NCBI GenBank assembly: GCA_910586345.1
Contig: CAJUHC010000024.1
Coordinates: 7,516 to 21,265, forward strand
DNA from: an uncultured Christensenella sp.
GTDB lineage: Bacteria > Bacillota > Clostridia > Christensenellales > Borkfalkiaceae
DNA: 13,750 bases
Direction: 5' to 3'
Shown here in pieces: positions 5,635-12,671 of the stretch. The notes beneath the pieces are model-generated. The model did no database searches, was not told where the DNA came from, and worked only from the letters and a program-made list of their open reading frames with translations. How positions within the stretch are numbered: the first letter of the stretch is position 1; each line of letters begins with the position of its first letter. A program made the translations under genes and the position numbers.

Positions 5635-5770
5635 CTGTTGCTTTTACGGATACTCTACGGAGCGCAGACGACGATAAATCGTATATACCATATATATAAT
5701 ATACGGATTCGGCGGAACGGCGGGACGCGGTATCACGGAATATAAATTTTTAAACGGAGGAACTTTATCA
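5635..5770 (+). promoter_or_regulatory. 136-nt rpsJ-rplC spacer with inverted repeats
   Basis: This gap is long for the operon. ACGAT-AA-ATCGT (5671-5682) can form a hairpin, and CGTATAT with ATATACG (5680-5705) can form an overlapping alternative; TACGGA is repeated at 5645 and 5656. TATAAT occurs at 5695-5700, but no acceptable -35 lies 16-18 bp upstream. The mutually exclusive hairpins suggest a regulatory or processing site between S10 and L3. ACGGAGG at 5754-5760 is the rplC ribosome binding site. Confidence 0.4.
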
Positions 5771-6400
5771 ATGAATAAAGCAATCATCGGACGTAAAGCG
5801 GGTATGACCCAGATATTTACTCCGGAAGGGAAAGTAATTCCCGTAACCGTAATCGAGGCCGGTCCCTGCCCCGTAGTTCAAATCAAAACTGTTGAAAAAG
5901 ACGGATACTCCGCATTGAAACTCGGTTTTGACGAGGCGAAGGAAAAGGCCCTCACCAAAGCGGAACTCGGTCAGTACAAGAAAGCCGGCGTTAAGCCTTG
6001 CAAAGTTATGAAAGAATTCAGACTTGCGGACCTTTCGTCTTACGAAGTCGGCAAGGAAGTAAAAGCGGACGTATTCGCGGCGGGCGATAAGGTAGACGTG
6101 CACGGCGTTTCGAAAGGCCACGGTTTCACAGGCGTAATCAAACGCTGGAACCAGCAAAGACTTAAAGAGACGCACGGCGTCGGTCCCGTACACAGAGAAC
6201 CCGGCTCAATGGGTTCGATAAGCGCTCCTTCGCGCGTGTTCAAGCACAAGAACTTGCCCGGTCACTATGGTCAGGAAGCTACGACCGTTCAGAATCTCGA
6301 AATAATAAGAGTCGATACGGAAAGGAACTGCCTGCTTATAAAGGGTTCGGTTCCCGGAGCTAACGGAAGCGTCGTGACTATTAACGACACCGTTAAATAA
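5771..6400 (+). CDS. rplC: 50S ribosomal protein L3
   Basis: L3 initiates large-subunit assembly, and its central loop reaches the peptidyl-transferase centre. The 209 residues start with IIGRKAGMTQIF and end with VQNLEIIRVD and a final strand, as in the family. The loop at 125-148 reads RWNQQRLKETHGVGPVHREP-GSMG, where most Bacillota have a GPMSHGS(R/K)YHR-type sequence before PGSMG; the loop is recognisable but divergent. The position aligned with the E. coli methylated Gln150 appears to be Ser here. ACGGAGG lies 10 nt upstream of ATG 5771. rplD follows after 11 nt. Confidence 0.97.
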   Translation: MNKAIIGRKAGMTQIFTPEGKVIPVTVIEAGPCPVVQIKTVEKDGYSALKLGFDEAKEKALTKAELGQYKKAGVKPCKVMKEFRLADLSSYEVGKEVKADVFAAGDKVDVHGVSKGHGFTGVIKRWNQQRLKETHGVGPVHREPGSMGSISAPSRVFKHKNLPGHYGQEATTVQNLEIIRVDTERNCLLIKGSVPGANGSVVTINDTVK

Positions 6401-6411
6401 GGAGAAGAGAA

Positions 6412-7038
6412 ATGCCTACAATAAAAGTTTATAAAATGAACGGCAAAGAAGCCGGAACGATAGATTTAAGCGAAAAGGTGTTCGGAGCCGAGTACAACGA
6501 GCCGCTGATTCATCAGGCGGTCGTAACCCGTCTCGCTAACGAAAGACAGGGAACGAAATCTACGCTTACGCGTACCGAAGTCCGCGGCGGCGGAAGAAAA
6601 CCTTGGAGACAGAAGGGCACCGGCAATGCGCGTCAGGGTTCTATCAGAGCTCCCCAGTGGATAAAGGGCGGCGTGGTATTCGCGCCCAAGAGCCGCGATT
6701 TTTCCAAGGATATGAATAAAAAGGCTAAGGCGGCGGCGCTTGTATCCGCGCTTTCCAAGAAAGTTGCGGACGGCGAGCTTCTCGTAATAGACAGTCTTTC
6801 GGTCAAAGACGGCAAGACCAAAGAGATGGTTGCTTTCCAGAAAGCGTTGAAGCTGGACAAGAGTGCGGTAGTCGTTATGGACAACGACGATATAAAAGTT
6901 ATCCGCGCGGCGCAGAATATCGAAAAACTTTCGACTTTGCCCGTACAGCAGATTTCGACTTATGAAGTGGTAGCCAATGCTAAGGTGGTTTTGACGAAAG
7001 CCGCCGTTCAGAAAATAGAGGAGGTCTACGGAGTATAA
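6412..7038 (+). CDS. rplD: 50S ribosomal protein L4
   Basis: L4 lines the exit tunnel of the large subunit; in some bacteria it also represses its own operon. The 208 residues contain the extended loop EVRGGGRKPWRQKGTGNARQ followed by GSIRAPQWIKGGVVFAPKSR (about 57-96), the segment that penetrates 23S rRNA and forms the tunnel constriction. The globular remainder ends with VVLTKAAVQKIEEVYGV. TAAGGAG at the rplC stop is its ribosome binding site. Its stop codon shares one base with the rplW start (TAATG), so translation of the two is probably coupled. Confidence 0.98.
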   Translation: MPTIKVYKMNGKEAGTIDLSEKVFGAEYNEPLIHQAVVTRLANERQGTKSTLTRTEVRGGGRKPWRQKGTGNARQGSIRAPQWIKGGVVFAPKSRDFSKDMNKKAKAAALVSALSKKVADGELLVIDSLSVKDGKTKEMVAFQKALKLDKSAVVVMDNDDIKVIRAAQNIEKLSTLPVQQISTYEVVANAKVVLTKAAVQKIEEVYGV

Positions 7039-7328
7039 TGGTTGCTGAAGATATTATCTTGAAACCCCTCCTCACGGAAAAGGGTTACGACGGAATAGCC
7101 GATAAAAAATATACTTTCATAGTTAAAAAATCGGCAAACAAGACGCAGATTAAACTTGCGGTCGAAAAGCTTTTCGGAGTAGACGTGAAGAGCGTTAACA
7201 CCGTAAACTGTCACGGCAAGTTAAAGAGAATGGGCAGAAACGAAGGATATACGCCCGACTACAAGAAGGCAATCGTTCAGCTTACGGCTGACTCTAAGGC
7301 GATTGAGTTCTTCAACTCGTTATCGTAA
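7038..7328 (+). CDS. rplW: 50S ribosomal protein L23
   Basis: L23 sits at the tunnel exit and docks trigger factor and the signal recognition particle. The 96 residues carry the standard motifs: ILKPLLTEKGYDGI near the N-terminus, YTFIVKKSANKTQIKLAVEK and LFGVDVKSVNTVNCHGK, ending FFNSLS. The basic segment KLKRMGRNEGYTPDYKKAIV matches the rRNA-binding loop. The start overlaps the rplD stop by one base. GGAGG at 7019-7023, inside rplD, lies 14 nt upstream, so initiation probably depends on coupling. Confidence 0.97.
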   Translation: MVAEDIILKPLLTEKGYDGIADKKYTFIVKKSANKTQIKLAVEKLFGVDVKSVNTVNCHGKLKRMGRNEGYTPDYKKAIVQLTADSKAIEFFNSLS

Positions 7329-7340
7329 GGAGAAAAGACA

Positions 7341-8168
7341 ATGGCAGTAAAAAGGTATAAACCCACTTCGCCGGCGCGCCGTTTTATGACGGTAAGCGCG
7401 TATACCGAGCTTTCGGGAGACAAACCCGAAAGAAGCTTGCTTCACGATAAGCGCAAGTCTGGCGGCAGAAACAACCAAGGCAAAATAACCGTTCGTCATA
7501 TAGGCGGCGGCAACAGAACGAAATACAGAATTATAGACTTCAAGCGCAATAAGGACGGTATCCCCGCAACGGTTAAGAGTATACAGTACGACCCTAACAG
7601 GTCCGCGCATATCGCTCTGCTCGCTTATGCGGACGGCGAGAAGAGATACATCCTCGCGCCCGTAGGTCTTAACGTCGGTGACAAAGTGCTTTCGGGCACC
7701 GGCGCGGACATTAAGGCGGGCAATACTCTCGCGCTTGCGGATATACCCGTAGGTACCGTAGTTCACGCAATCGAGCTTCAGCCCGGCAGAGGCGCGCAGA
7801 TTGCGAGAGCGGCGGGAATCTCGGCTCAGATTATGGCAAAAGAGGGCGCTTACGCGACTTTGAAAATGCCTTCCGGAGAAATGAGACTCGTTTCCGTTAA
7901 ATGCAGAGCTACTATCGGACAGGTAGGCAACGTCGAACACGAGATTATTCATCTCGGCAAAGCGGGTAAGACGAGGTATCTCGGAGTTAAACCCACGGTC
8001 CGCGGTTCCGTTATGAACCCCTGCGACCACCCTCACGGCGGCGGCGAAGGCAAGAGCCCTGTCGGACACGCCGGTCCTATGACCCCTTGGGGCAAACCTG
8101 CTCTCGGTTATAAGACGAGAAAGAAGAAGAATCCTACTTCCAAGTTTATCTTGAAGAGAATTAATTAA
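7341..8168 (+). CDS. rplB: 50S ribosomal protein L2
   Basis: L2 supports subunit association and the peptidyl-transferase centre. The 275 residues match the family length and include RNNQGKITVRHIGGGNR (43-59) and the highly conserved NPCDHPHGGGEGKSPVG (226-242). His230 corresponds to E. coli His229, a residue important for activity. The basic tail ends RKKKNPTSKFILKRIN. AAGGAGA overlaps the rplW stop, 7 nt before ATG 7341. A minus-strand open frame across this gene is a composition shadow. Confidence 0.98.
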   Translation: MAVKRYKPTSPARRFMTVSAYTELSGDKPERSLLHDKRKSGGRNNQGKITVRHIGGGNRTKYRIIDFKRNKDGIPATVKSIQYDPNRSAHIALLAYADGEKRYILAPVGLNVGDKVLSGTGADIKAGNTLALADIPVGTVVHAIELQPGRGAQIARAAGISAQIMAKEGAYATLKMPSGEMRLVSVKCRATIGQVGNVEHEIIHLGKAGKTRYLGVKPTVRGSVMNPCDHPHGGGEGKSPVGHAGPMTPWGKPALGYKTRKKKNPTSKFILKRIN

Positions 8169-8182
8169 AGGAGGAATAGATA

Positions 8183-8455
8183 ATGTCAAGAAGCGTTAAG
8201 AAAGGACCTTATGCCGAAGGAAGACTTATGGCAAGGATTGAGGCGATGAACGCTGCCGGCGAGAAGAAAGTCGTTAAGACTTGGTCGCGCGCGACAACGA
8301 TATTCCCCCAGATGGTTGGACACACGATTGCGGTTTACGACGGAAGAAAACACGTTCCCGTATACGTAACCGAAGATATGGTAGGTTGCAAGCTCGGCGA
8401 GTTTGCTCCTACGAGAACGTTCAAGGGACACGCGGCTAAAACCGCCAAGAAGTAA
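8183..8455 (+). CDS. rpsS: 30S ribosomal protein S19
   Basis: S19 forms a complex with S13 in the 30S head near the A-site tRNA. The 90 residues open with SRSVKKGPYAEGRLMARIEA and include VKTWSRATTIFPQMVGHTIA and VYDGRKHVPVYVTEDMVG. They end with KLGEFAPTRTFKGHAAKTAKK, all standard for the family. AAAGGAGG lies about 8 nt before ATG 8183, just after the rplB stop. rplV follows after 12 nt. Confidence 0.98.
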   Translation: MSRSVKKGPYAEGRLMARIEAMNAAGEKKVVKTWSRATTIFPQMVGHTIAVYDGRKHVPVYVTEDMVGCKLGEFAPTRTFKGHAAKTAKK

Positions 8456-8467
8456 GGAGTTTAAGTT

Positions 8468-8857
8468 ATGGCAAGCAATATGAATAAAAAAGTTGAAAAA
8501 ATTGCCGCAACTAAGGATAAGCGTCCTTACGCAACGGCGAAATATTTGAGACTTTCCCCCTATAAAGTCAGAACGGTTCTCGCGCTTATCCGCGGTAAAT
8601 CGGTTGAGGAAGCCGACGCTATTCTCAGCTATTGCAATAAGGGCGGCAGCGCCGAAGTGAGGAAAGTTCTTCTTTCGGCTGCGGCGAACGCAGAACATAA
8701 CAACGGTATGGACAGAAGCGATTTGATAGTAGCGGAAGCGTTTGCCGACGGCGGTCCTCATTTGAAGAGAATGCAGCCCGTTTCCAAGGGACGCGGTCAC
8801 GCGATACTTAAAAGAACGAGCCACGTCACCGTAATACTCGACGCGAAGAAGGTATAA
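8468..8857 (+). CDS. rplV: 50S ribosomal protein L22
   Basis: L22 lines the exit tunnel with a long beta hairpin. The 129 residues exceed the usual 110 or so because of an N-terminal extension (about 1-20, ASNMNKKVEKIAATKDKRP) before the conserved core YATAKYLRLSPYKVRTVLAL. The hairpin region near 85-115 (FADGGPHLKRMQPVSKGRGH, then AILKRTSHVTVIL) is intact. AAGGAG overlapping the rpsS stop lies 8 nt upstream of ATG 8468; a later in-frame ATG at 8480 has no binding site of its own, so the extension is probably real. Confidence 0.97.
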   Translation: MASNMNKKVEKIAATKDKRPYATAKYLRLSPYKVRTVLALIRGKSVEEADAILSYCNKGGSAEVRKVLLSAAANAEHNNGMDRSDLIVAEAFADGGPHLKRMQPVSKGRGHAILKRTSHVTVILDAKKV

Positions 8858-8868
8858 GGAGAAGATAT

Positions 8869-9540
8869 ATGGGACAGAAAGTTAATCCTCACGGTTTAAG
8901 AGTCGGCGTTATCAAGCCCTGGGACACCCAGTGGTACGCTGACAAGAAAGCGTTCGGCGCTAACCTCAAAGAAGACAACGATATCCGTACCTTTTTAAAG
9001 AAGAAGTATTACGACGCGGCAATCAGTAAAATTACAGTCGTAAGAGCGGCGAACAAGGTCGAAATAGGCATATATACGGGACGTCCCGGTGTGCTTATCG
9101 GTAAAGCGGGTTCCGAAATTGAGGTAATCAAAAAAGATTTGGCTAAGCTTACGAAAGGCAAATCTATTATAATAAACGTCAGAAAAGTCGACAAAATCGA
9201 CCAGGACGCGCAGTTGGTTGCGGAAGCCGTGGCTTCCCAGCTCGAAAAGCGCGTATCTTACAGAAGAGCTGTAAAACAGCAGATTTCGAAAGTTTCCAAA
9301 ACGGGCGTAAAGGGCGTTAAAATCACCGTCAGCGGAAGACTCGACGGAAGAGAAATCGCAGGCAGCGAAAGCTATCACGACGGTTCTATTCCCCTTCAAA
9401 CGATACGTGCGGACATAGATTACGGCTTTGCGGAAGCTCACACCACGTTCGGCGTGTTGGGCGTAAAGTGCTGGATTTATAAGGGCGAAGTCCTTTCCGG
9501 CGCAAAGAAGCTGATAATCTCGGACGGAGGCGAAGAATAA
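8869..9540 (+). CDS. rpsC: 30S ribosomal protein S3
   Basis: S3 is at the mRNA entry channel and contributes to helicase activity. The 223 residues begin MGQKVNPHGLRVGVIKPWDT, hold a type-2 KH domain with the GKAG loop at 78-81 (RPGVLIGKAGSEIEVI), and a C-terminal domain with VSGRLDGREIAGSESYHDGS and PLQTIRADIDYG. AAGGAGA after the rplV stop precedes ATG 8869. The usual long basic tail is short here, ending DGGEE. rplP starts one base after its TAA. Confidence 0.98.
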   Translation: MGQKVNPHGLRVGVIKPWDTQWYADKKAFGANLKEDNDIRTFLKKKYYDAAISKITVVRAANKVEIGIYTGRPGVLIGKAGSEIEVIKKDLAKLTKGKSIIINVRKVDKIDQDAQLVAEAVASQLEKRVSYRRAVKQQISKVSKTGVKGVKITVSGRLDGREIAGSESYHDGSIPLQTIRADIDYGFAEAHTTFGVLGVKCWIYKGEVLSGAKKLIISDGGEE

Positions 9541-9541
9541 T

Positions 9542-9976
9542 ATGTTAATCCCCAAGAGAGTTAAAAGAAGAAGACAGCACCGCGGCAGAATGAAGGGTAC
9601 CGCGCAGAAAGGAAATAAAATCGCTTACGGCGAGTACGGTTTGGTCGCGGAAGAATGCGCTTGGATAACTTCCAACCAGATAGAAGCGGCGCGTATCGCT
9701 ATGACGAGATTCATTAAGCGCGGAGGAAAAGTCTGGATAGATATTTTCCCTCATAAACCCATTACCAAGAAGCCCGCGGAAACCCGTATGGGTTCCGGTA
9801 AAGGCTCGGTCGAGTACTGGGTAGCGGTAGTTAAGCCCGGCAGAGTAATGTTCGAAATGGCGGGCGTACCCGAAGATATTGCAAGGGAGGCAATGCGCCT
9901 TGCAAGTCACAAGCTTCCTATCAAATGCAAGTTTGTGAAGAAAGAAGCAGAAGGCGGTGAAGCTAATGAAGGCTAA
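9542..9976 (+). CDS. rplP: 50S ribosomal protein L16
   Basis: L16 contacts A-site tRNA on the large subunit. The 144 residues begin MLIPKRVKRRRQHRGRMKGT and contain WITSNQIEAARIAMTRFIKR and FPHKPITKKPAETRMGSGKG-SVEYWVAVVKPG, as in all family members, with an acidic tail EAEGGEANEG. GGAGG at 9526-9530, inside rpsC, lies 11 nt before ATG 9542. Its 3' end overlaps the rpmC start by 11 bases. Confidence 0.98.
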   Translation: MLIPKRVKRRRQHRGRMKGTAQKGNKIAYGEYGLVAEECAWITSNQIEAARIAMTRFIKRGGKVWIDIFPHKPITKKPAETRMGSGKGSVEYWVAVVKPGRVMFEMAGVPEDIAREAMRLASHKLPIKCKFVKKEAEGGEANEG

Positions 9977-10160
9977 GGAAATAGTTAATTTAAGCGACGA
10001 AGAACTCGAAAAAAAGCTCAAAGAGCTTAAAAGCGAGCTTTTCAATCTTCGCTTCCGCCACGCAAGCGGTCAGCTTGAAAATCCCCTGTCGATAAACCTT
10101 GTTAAAAAGGACATCGCTCGCGTGAACACGGTTATCCGTGCAAGACAGTTAAAGGCGTAA
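9966..10160 (+). CDS. rpmC: 50S ribosomal protein L29
   Basis: L29 sits near L23 at the tunnel exit. The product is a two-helix protein: KAKEIVNLSDEELEKKLKEL in the first helix, then ELFNLRFRHASGQLENPLSI and the second helix DIARVNTVIRARQLKA. An upstream in-frame GTG at 9957 would add three residues, but ATG 9966 is preferred because family members begin MKA and GGTGA lies at 9956-9960. The resulting 64 residues match the usual length. The overlap with rplP implies translational coupling. Confidence 0.95.
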   Translation: MKAKEIVNLSDEELEKKLKELKSELFNLRFRHASGQLENPLSINLVKKDIARVNTVIRARQLKA

Positions 10161-10172
10161 GGAGATAAAGAG

Positions 10173-10430
10173 ATGGAAGAGAGAAATCTTCGTAAAGAGA
10201 GAGTGGGTATAGTCGTTTCCGATAAAATGGATAAGACGGTTATAGTTTCCGTAAGAGAAAACCGCAAACACCCCCTCTATAAAAAGACAATCACGAGAAC
10301 CACACGTTTCAAGGCGCACGATGAAAATAACGAGTGCGGCGAGGGCGATACGGTTAAAATCGTAGAAACGCGCAAGCTTTCAAAGGATAAGAACTGGCGC
10401 GTTGCCGAAATCATAGAAAAAGCAAAATAA
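10173..10430 (+). CDS. rpsQ: 30S ribosomal protein S17
   Basis: S17 is a small OB-fold protein binding 16S rRNA early in assembly. The 85 residues contain LRKERVGIVVSDKMDKTVIV, the strand HPLYKKTITRTTRFKAHDEN and GEGDTVKIVETRKLSKDKNW, closing with AEIIEKAK, all diagnostic. TAAGGAG at the rpmC stop provides the binding site. In E. coli this is the last gene of the S10 operon; here an unusually long gap follows it before rplN. Confidence 0.98.
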   Translation: MEERNLRKERVGIVVSDKMDKTVIVSVRENRKHPLYKKTITRTTRFKAHDENNECGEGDTVKIVETRKLSKDKNWRVAEIIEKAK

Positions 10431-10676
10431 ACAAGTTCACGAAAATCTGCTTGCGCATATTTTCCGTGAGGTTGCTATGGTCGTAAAAATGCTTAACGTG
10501 CGAAATGAATCCGCACTTGCATTTTTCGGCGTAAATGTTAAAAAATAAACAGACAAATATGATATGATTGCCGTCTTGCGTTCAATGGAGAGCGGGATAC
10601 TCCCCTCGCTTATGTGGGCGCGGCGCAATCCTCTGCAAAACAAAAAAGTTGTAAGTTCAAAAACAGGAGAATTTTT
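10431..10676 (+). promoter_or_regulatory. 246-nt structured gap between rpsQ and rplN
   Basis: Other junctions in the cluster are 15 nt or less apart from the rpsJ-rplC gap, so this spacer stands out. It contains a hairpin pairing CACGAAAAT with ATTTTCCGTG (10438-10468, one bulge), and a longer one pairing AAAAATGC with GCATTTTT and GTGCG with CGCAC (10485-10526), which ends in T residues like an attenuator. A 23-codon ORF (ATG 10477 to TAA 10546-10548, GAGG 5 nt upstream) overlaps that hairpin. A third structured segment (about 10575-10635) includes GGGA-TAC-TCCC and TTGCG with CGCAA. AGGAGA at 10665-10670 is the rplN binding site. The place is the historical S10/spc operon boundary. Confidence 0.55.
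10560..10568 (+). promoter_or_regulatory. Possible extended -10 promoter for the spc half
   Basis: TGATATGAT fits an extended -10 (TG, one base, then TATGAT at 10563-10568). No good -35 is present 17 bp upstream. It lies after the hairpin at 10485-10526 and before rplN, where an internal promoter would be placed. Weak evidence. Confidence 0.3.
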
Positions 10677-11045
10677 ATGATACAACCTCAGACAAGGCTC
10701 AAAGCCGCGGACAACAGCGGCGCCAAAGAGCTTATGTGTATAAAGGTGCTCGGCGGTTCGTTCAGAAGAACCGCAAACATCGGCGACGTTATAGTCTGTT
10801 CGGTAAAGACCGCTAACCCCGGCGGCGCGGTCAAGAAAGGCGAAGTCGTCAAGGCGGTAATTGTCCGCACGAGCAAAGGCATAAGACGCGACGACGGCAC
10901 GTACATCAGATTCGATGATAACGCCGCGGTAATAATCGGTAACAATCAGGAACCTCGCGGAACGCGTATTTTCGGACCGATTGCAAGAGAATTGAGAGAA
11001 AAGAACTATATGAAGATTATATCTCTCGCACCCGAAGTTCTTTAA
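10677..11045 (+). CDS. rplN: 50S ribosomal protein L14
   Basis: L14 forms an intersubunit bridge and is the target of the silencing factor RsfS. The 122 residues are the exact family length: MIQPQTRLKAADNSGAKELM at the start, GGSFRRTANIGDVIVCSVK and IRRDDGTYIRFDDNAAVII in the core, and FGPIARELREKNYMKIISLA at the end. An in-frame ATG at 10614 would add 21 residues unlike any L14; ATG 10677 is chosen because AGGAGA lies 6 nt upstream. It is the first gene after the long gap. Confidence 0.98.
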   Translation: MIQPQTRLKAADNSGAKELMCIKVLGGSFRRTANIGDVIVCSVKTANPGGAVKKGEVVKAVIVRTSKGIRRDDGTYIRFDDNAAVIIGNNQEPRGTRIFGPIARELREKNYMKIISLAPEVL

Positions 11046-11060
11046 TCAAGGAGATAAGCT

Positions 11061-11483
11061 ATGAACGTAAAATTGAATGATAATGTATTGGTTATCACCG
11101 GTAAGTATGCGGGCAAGCAGGGCAAGGTAATTGCAACGTCTCCCAAGAACGCAACCGTTACGGTTGAAGGTGTAAACATTCACAAGAAAGCGAAAAAAGC
11201 AAGAAAGGCAAACGAAGTTTCCAAGATTGTCGAAATCGAAGGGCCTATCGACGTTTCCAACGTAATGGTAGTCTGCTCTTCGTGCGATAAAGCTATACGT
11301 ATAAAGTATAACGTCGAAGGAAAGGCGAAACACAGGGTATGTCCCAAGTGCGGCGCGGTTCTCGACAAAGCTTATGCGGGTAAAGCGGCTAAGAGCGCGA
11401 AGAAAGAGGAAACCAAGAAACGCGTAAGAAAGCGCGCGAAGAAAGAAGAAACCGAAACTTCTTCGGGAGATAAGGCAGAATAA
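11061..11483 (+). CDS. rplX: 50S ribosomal protein L24 with zinc ribbon and extended tail
   Basis: L24 initiates 50S assembly. The KOW motif lies at about 7-33 (NVLVITGKYAGKQGKVIA). A zinc ribbon follows, with Cys72, Cys75, Cys94 and Cys97 (CSSC and CPKC). At 140 residues the protein is longer than the usual 100-110 because of a tail at 106-140 rich in Lys, Arg and Glu (AKKEETKKRVRKRAKKEETE). The tail uses ordinary codons and ends before a clean TAAGGAAGG, so a frameshift is unlikely. AAGGAG at 11048-11053 precedes ATG 11061. Confidence 0.96.
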   Translation: MNVKLNDNVLVITGKYAGKQGKVIATSPKNATVTVEGVNIHKKAKKARKANEVSKIVEIEGPIDVSNVMVVCSSCDKAIRIKYNVEGKAKHRVCPKCGAVLDKAYAGKAAKSAKKEETKKRVRKRAKKEETETSSGDKAE

Positions 11484-11494
11484 GGAAGGACGAT

Positions 11495-12052
11495 ATGGCT
11501 AAGAAAGAATACAAATCGAGAGTAATCGAAAATTACGAAAAAGAAGTCGTTCCCGCGCTTACCAAAAAATTCGGTTATAAGAACCCGATGCAGGTTCCCA
11601 AGCTTGTTAAAATCGTAGTGAGCTCGGGATTAGGCGATATAAAGGACAATGCGAAATCGATTCAGATGGCGCAGAACGAAATCAAGATTATAACGGGACA
11701 ACAGCCTATACTTTGCAAAGCAAAGAAATCAGTCGCAAATTTCAAATTGCGCGAAGGTATGCCTATCGGACTCAAAGTTACGCTCCGCGGACAGATGATG
11801 TGCAATTTCTTCGATAAATTCATATCCATCGCTCTTCCGAGAGTGCGCGATTTCAGAGGCGTTCCCGCAGACAGTTTCGACGGCAAAGGCAATTACTGTA
11901 TGGGCGTTAAGGAACAGCTTATCTTCCCCGAAATCCAGTACGACCAGGTCGAGAAGATAAGAGGTATGGACATCTGCTTCGTTACCACCGCTAAGACGGA
12001 TGAGGAAGCCAGAGAGCTTTTAAGGGCAATGGGTATGCCCTTTAAGAAGTAA
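11495..12052 (+). CDS. rplE: 50S ribosomal protein L5
   Basis: L5 binds 5S rRNA and contacts the P-site tRNA and S13. The 185 residues, slightly over the usual 180, include YGYKNPMQVP-like KFGYKNPMQVPKLVKIVVSS, then ITGQQPILCKAKKSVANFKL, REGMPIGLKVTLRG and LPRVRDFRGVPADSFDGKGN. They end with FVTTAKTDEEARELLRAMGM, as in the family. GGAAGGA just after the rplX stop is the binding site. Confidence 0.98.
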   Translation: MAKKEYKSRVIENYEKEVVPALTKKFGYKNPMQVPKLVKIVVSSGLGDIKDNAKSIQMAQNEIKIITGQQPILCKAKKSVANFKLREGMPIGLKVTLRGQMMCNFFDKFISIALPRVRDFRGVPADSFDGKGNYCMGVKEQLIFPEIQYDQVEKIRGMDICFVTTAKTDEEARELLRAMGMPFKK

Positions 12053-12063
12053 GGAGAAGAGTT

Positions 12064-12249
12064 ATGGCAAAGAAAGCAATGATAAATAAGCAGCAAAAGC
12101 CTGCTAAATACTCGACGAGAGCATATACGAGATGTTCTATATGCGGAAGACCCCACGCGGTTCTCAGAAAGTACGGAGTTTGCCGTATCTGTTTCAGAAA
12201 CCTTGCTTACAAGGGACAAATCCCCGGCGTTAAGAAATCGAGTTGGTAA
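12064..12249 (+). CDS. rpsN: 30S ribosomal protein S14, zinc-binding type Z
   Basis: S14 helps build the 30S head. The 61-residue length and four cysteines (Cys24, Cys27, Cys40, Cys43 in CSICGRPHAVLRKYGVCRIC) identify the zinc-dependent short form, common in Bacillota. The C-terminus FRNLAYKGQIPGVKKSSW is diagnostic. Because this copy needs zinc, a zinc-free paralogue elsewhere in the genome would be expected in some relatives; none is in this window. TAAGGAG at the rplE stop is its binding site. Confidence 0.98.
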   Translation: MAKKAMINKQQKPAKYSTRAYTRCSICGRPHAVLRKYGVCRICFRNLAYKGQIPGVKKSSW

Positions 12250-12263
12250 GGAGATATTAAGAG

Positions 12264-12656
12264 ATGACAGACCCTATAGCAGATATGCTCACTCGCATCA
12301 GAAATGCGATAATGGTAAATAAAGACACGGTTGAGATTCCCTCATCCAATATGAAGAAAGCAATCGCTGATATTTTACTTAACGAAGGATACGTTTCCGA
12401 CGTTAAGCTTATCGAAGACGGCTACAACGGCAAACTTCAGCTTACGCTTAAATACGCAGGCAAAAGAAAGTCTGTTATAAACGGACTCCAAAGAGTTTCC
12501 AAACCCGGACTCAGAAATTACGCCGGCGTAGAAAATATGCCCAAGGTATTCGACGGACTCGGAATTGCGATACTTTCCACGAACAAAGGAATAATGACAG
12601 ACAGGCAGGCAAAGGCCGCGAACGTAGGCGGCGAAGTGCTTTGCTATATCTGGTAA
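12264..12656 (+). CDS. rpsH: 30S ribosomal protein S8
   Basis: S8 is a primary 16S rRNA binder and, in E. coli, the repressor of the spc operon through a site near rplE. The 130 residues start MTDPIADMLTRIRNAIMVNK and include VEIPSSNMKKAIADILLNEG, RVSKPGLRNYAG and ILSTNKGIMTDRQAKAANVG, ending GEVLCYIW, all diagnostic. TAAGGAG at the rpsN stop is the binding site. No S8-site mimic could be recognised by eye. Confidence 0.98.
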   Translation: MTDPIADMLTRIRNAIMVNKDTVEIPSSNMKKAIADILLNEGYVSDVKLIEDGYNGKLQLTLKYAGKRKSVINGLQRVSKPGLRNYAGVENMPKVFDGLGIAILSTNKGIMTDRQAKAANVGGEVLCYIW

Positions 12657-12671
12657 GGAGGTAATTTAAGT

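Noticed and set aside
7320..8189. 289-residue minus-strand ORF
   Set aside because: It is the antisense shadow of rplB, which is certain; no protein-like motifs or ribosome binding site.
8186..8824. 212-residue minus-strand ORF
   Set aside because: Antisense to rpsS and rplV; composition artefact.
10614..10676. 21-residue N-terminal extension of L14
   Set aside because: L14 is 122 residues in nearly all bacteria, and ATG 10677 has AGGAGA upstream; the extension has no family match.
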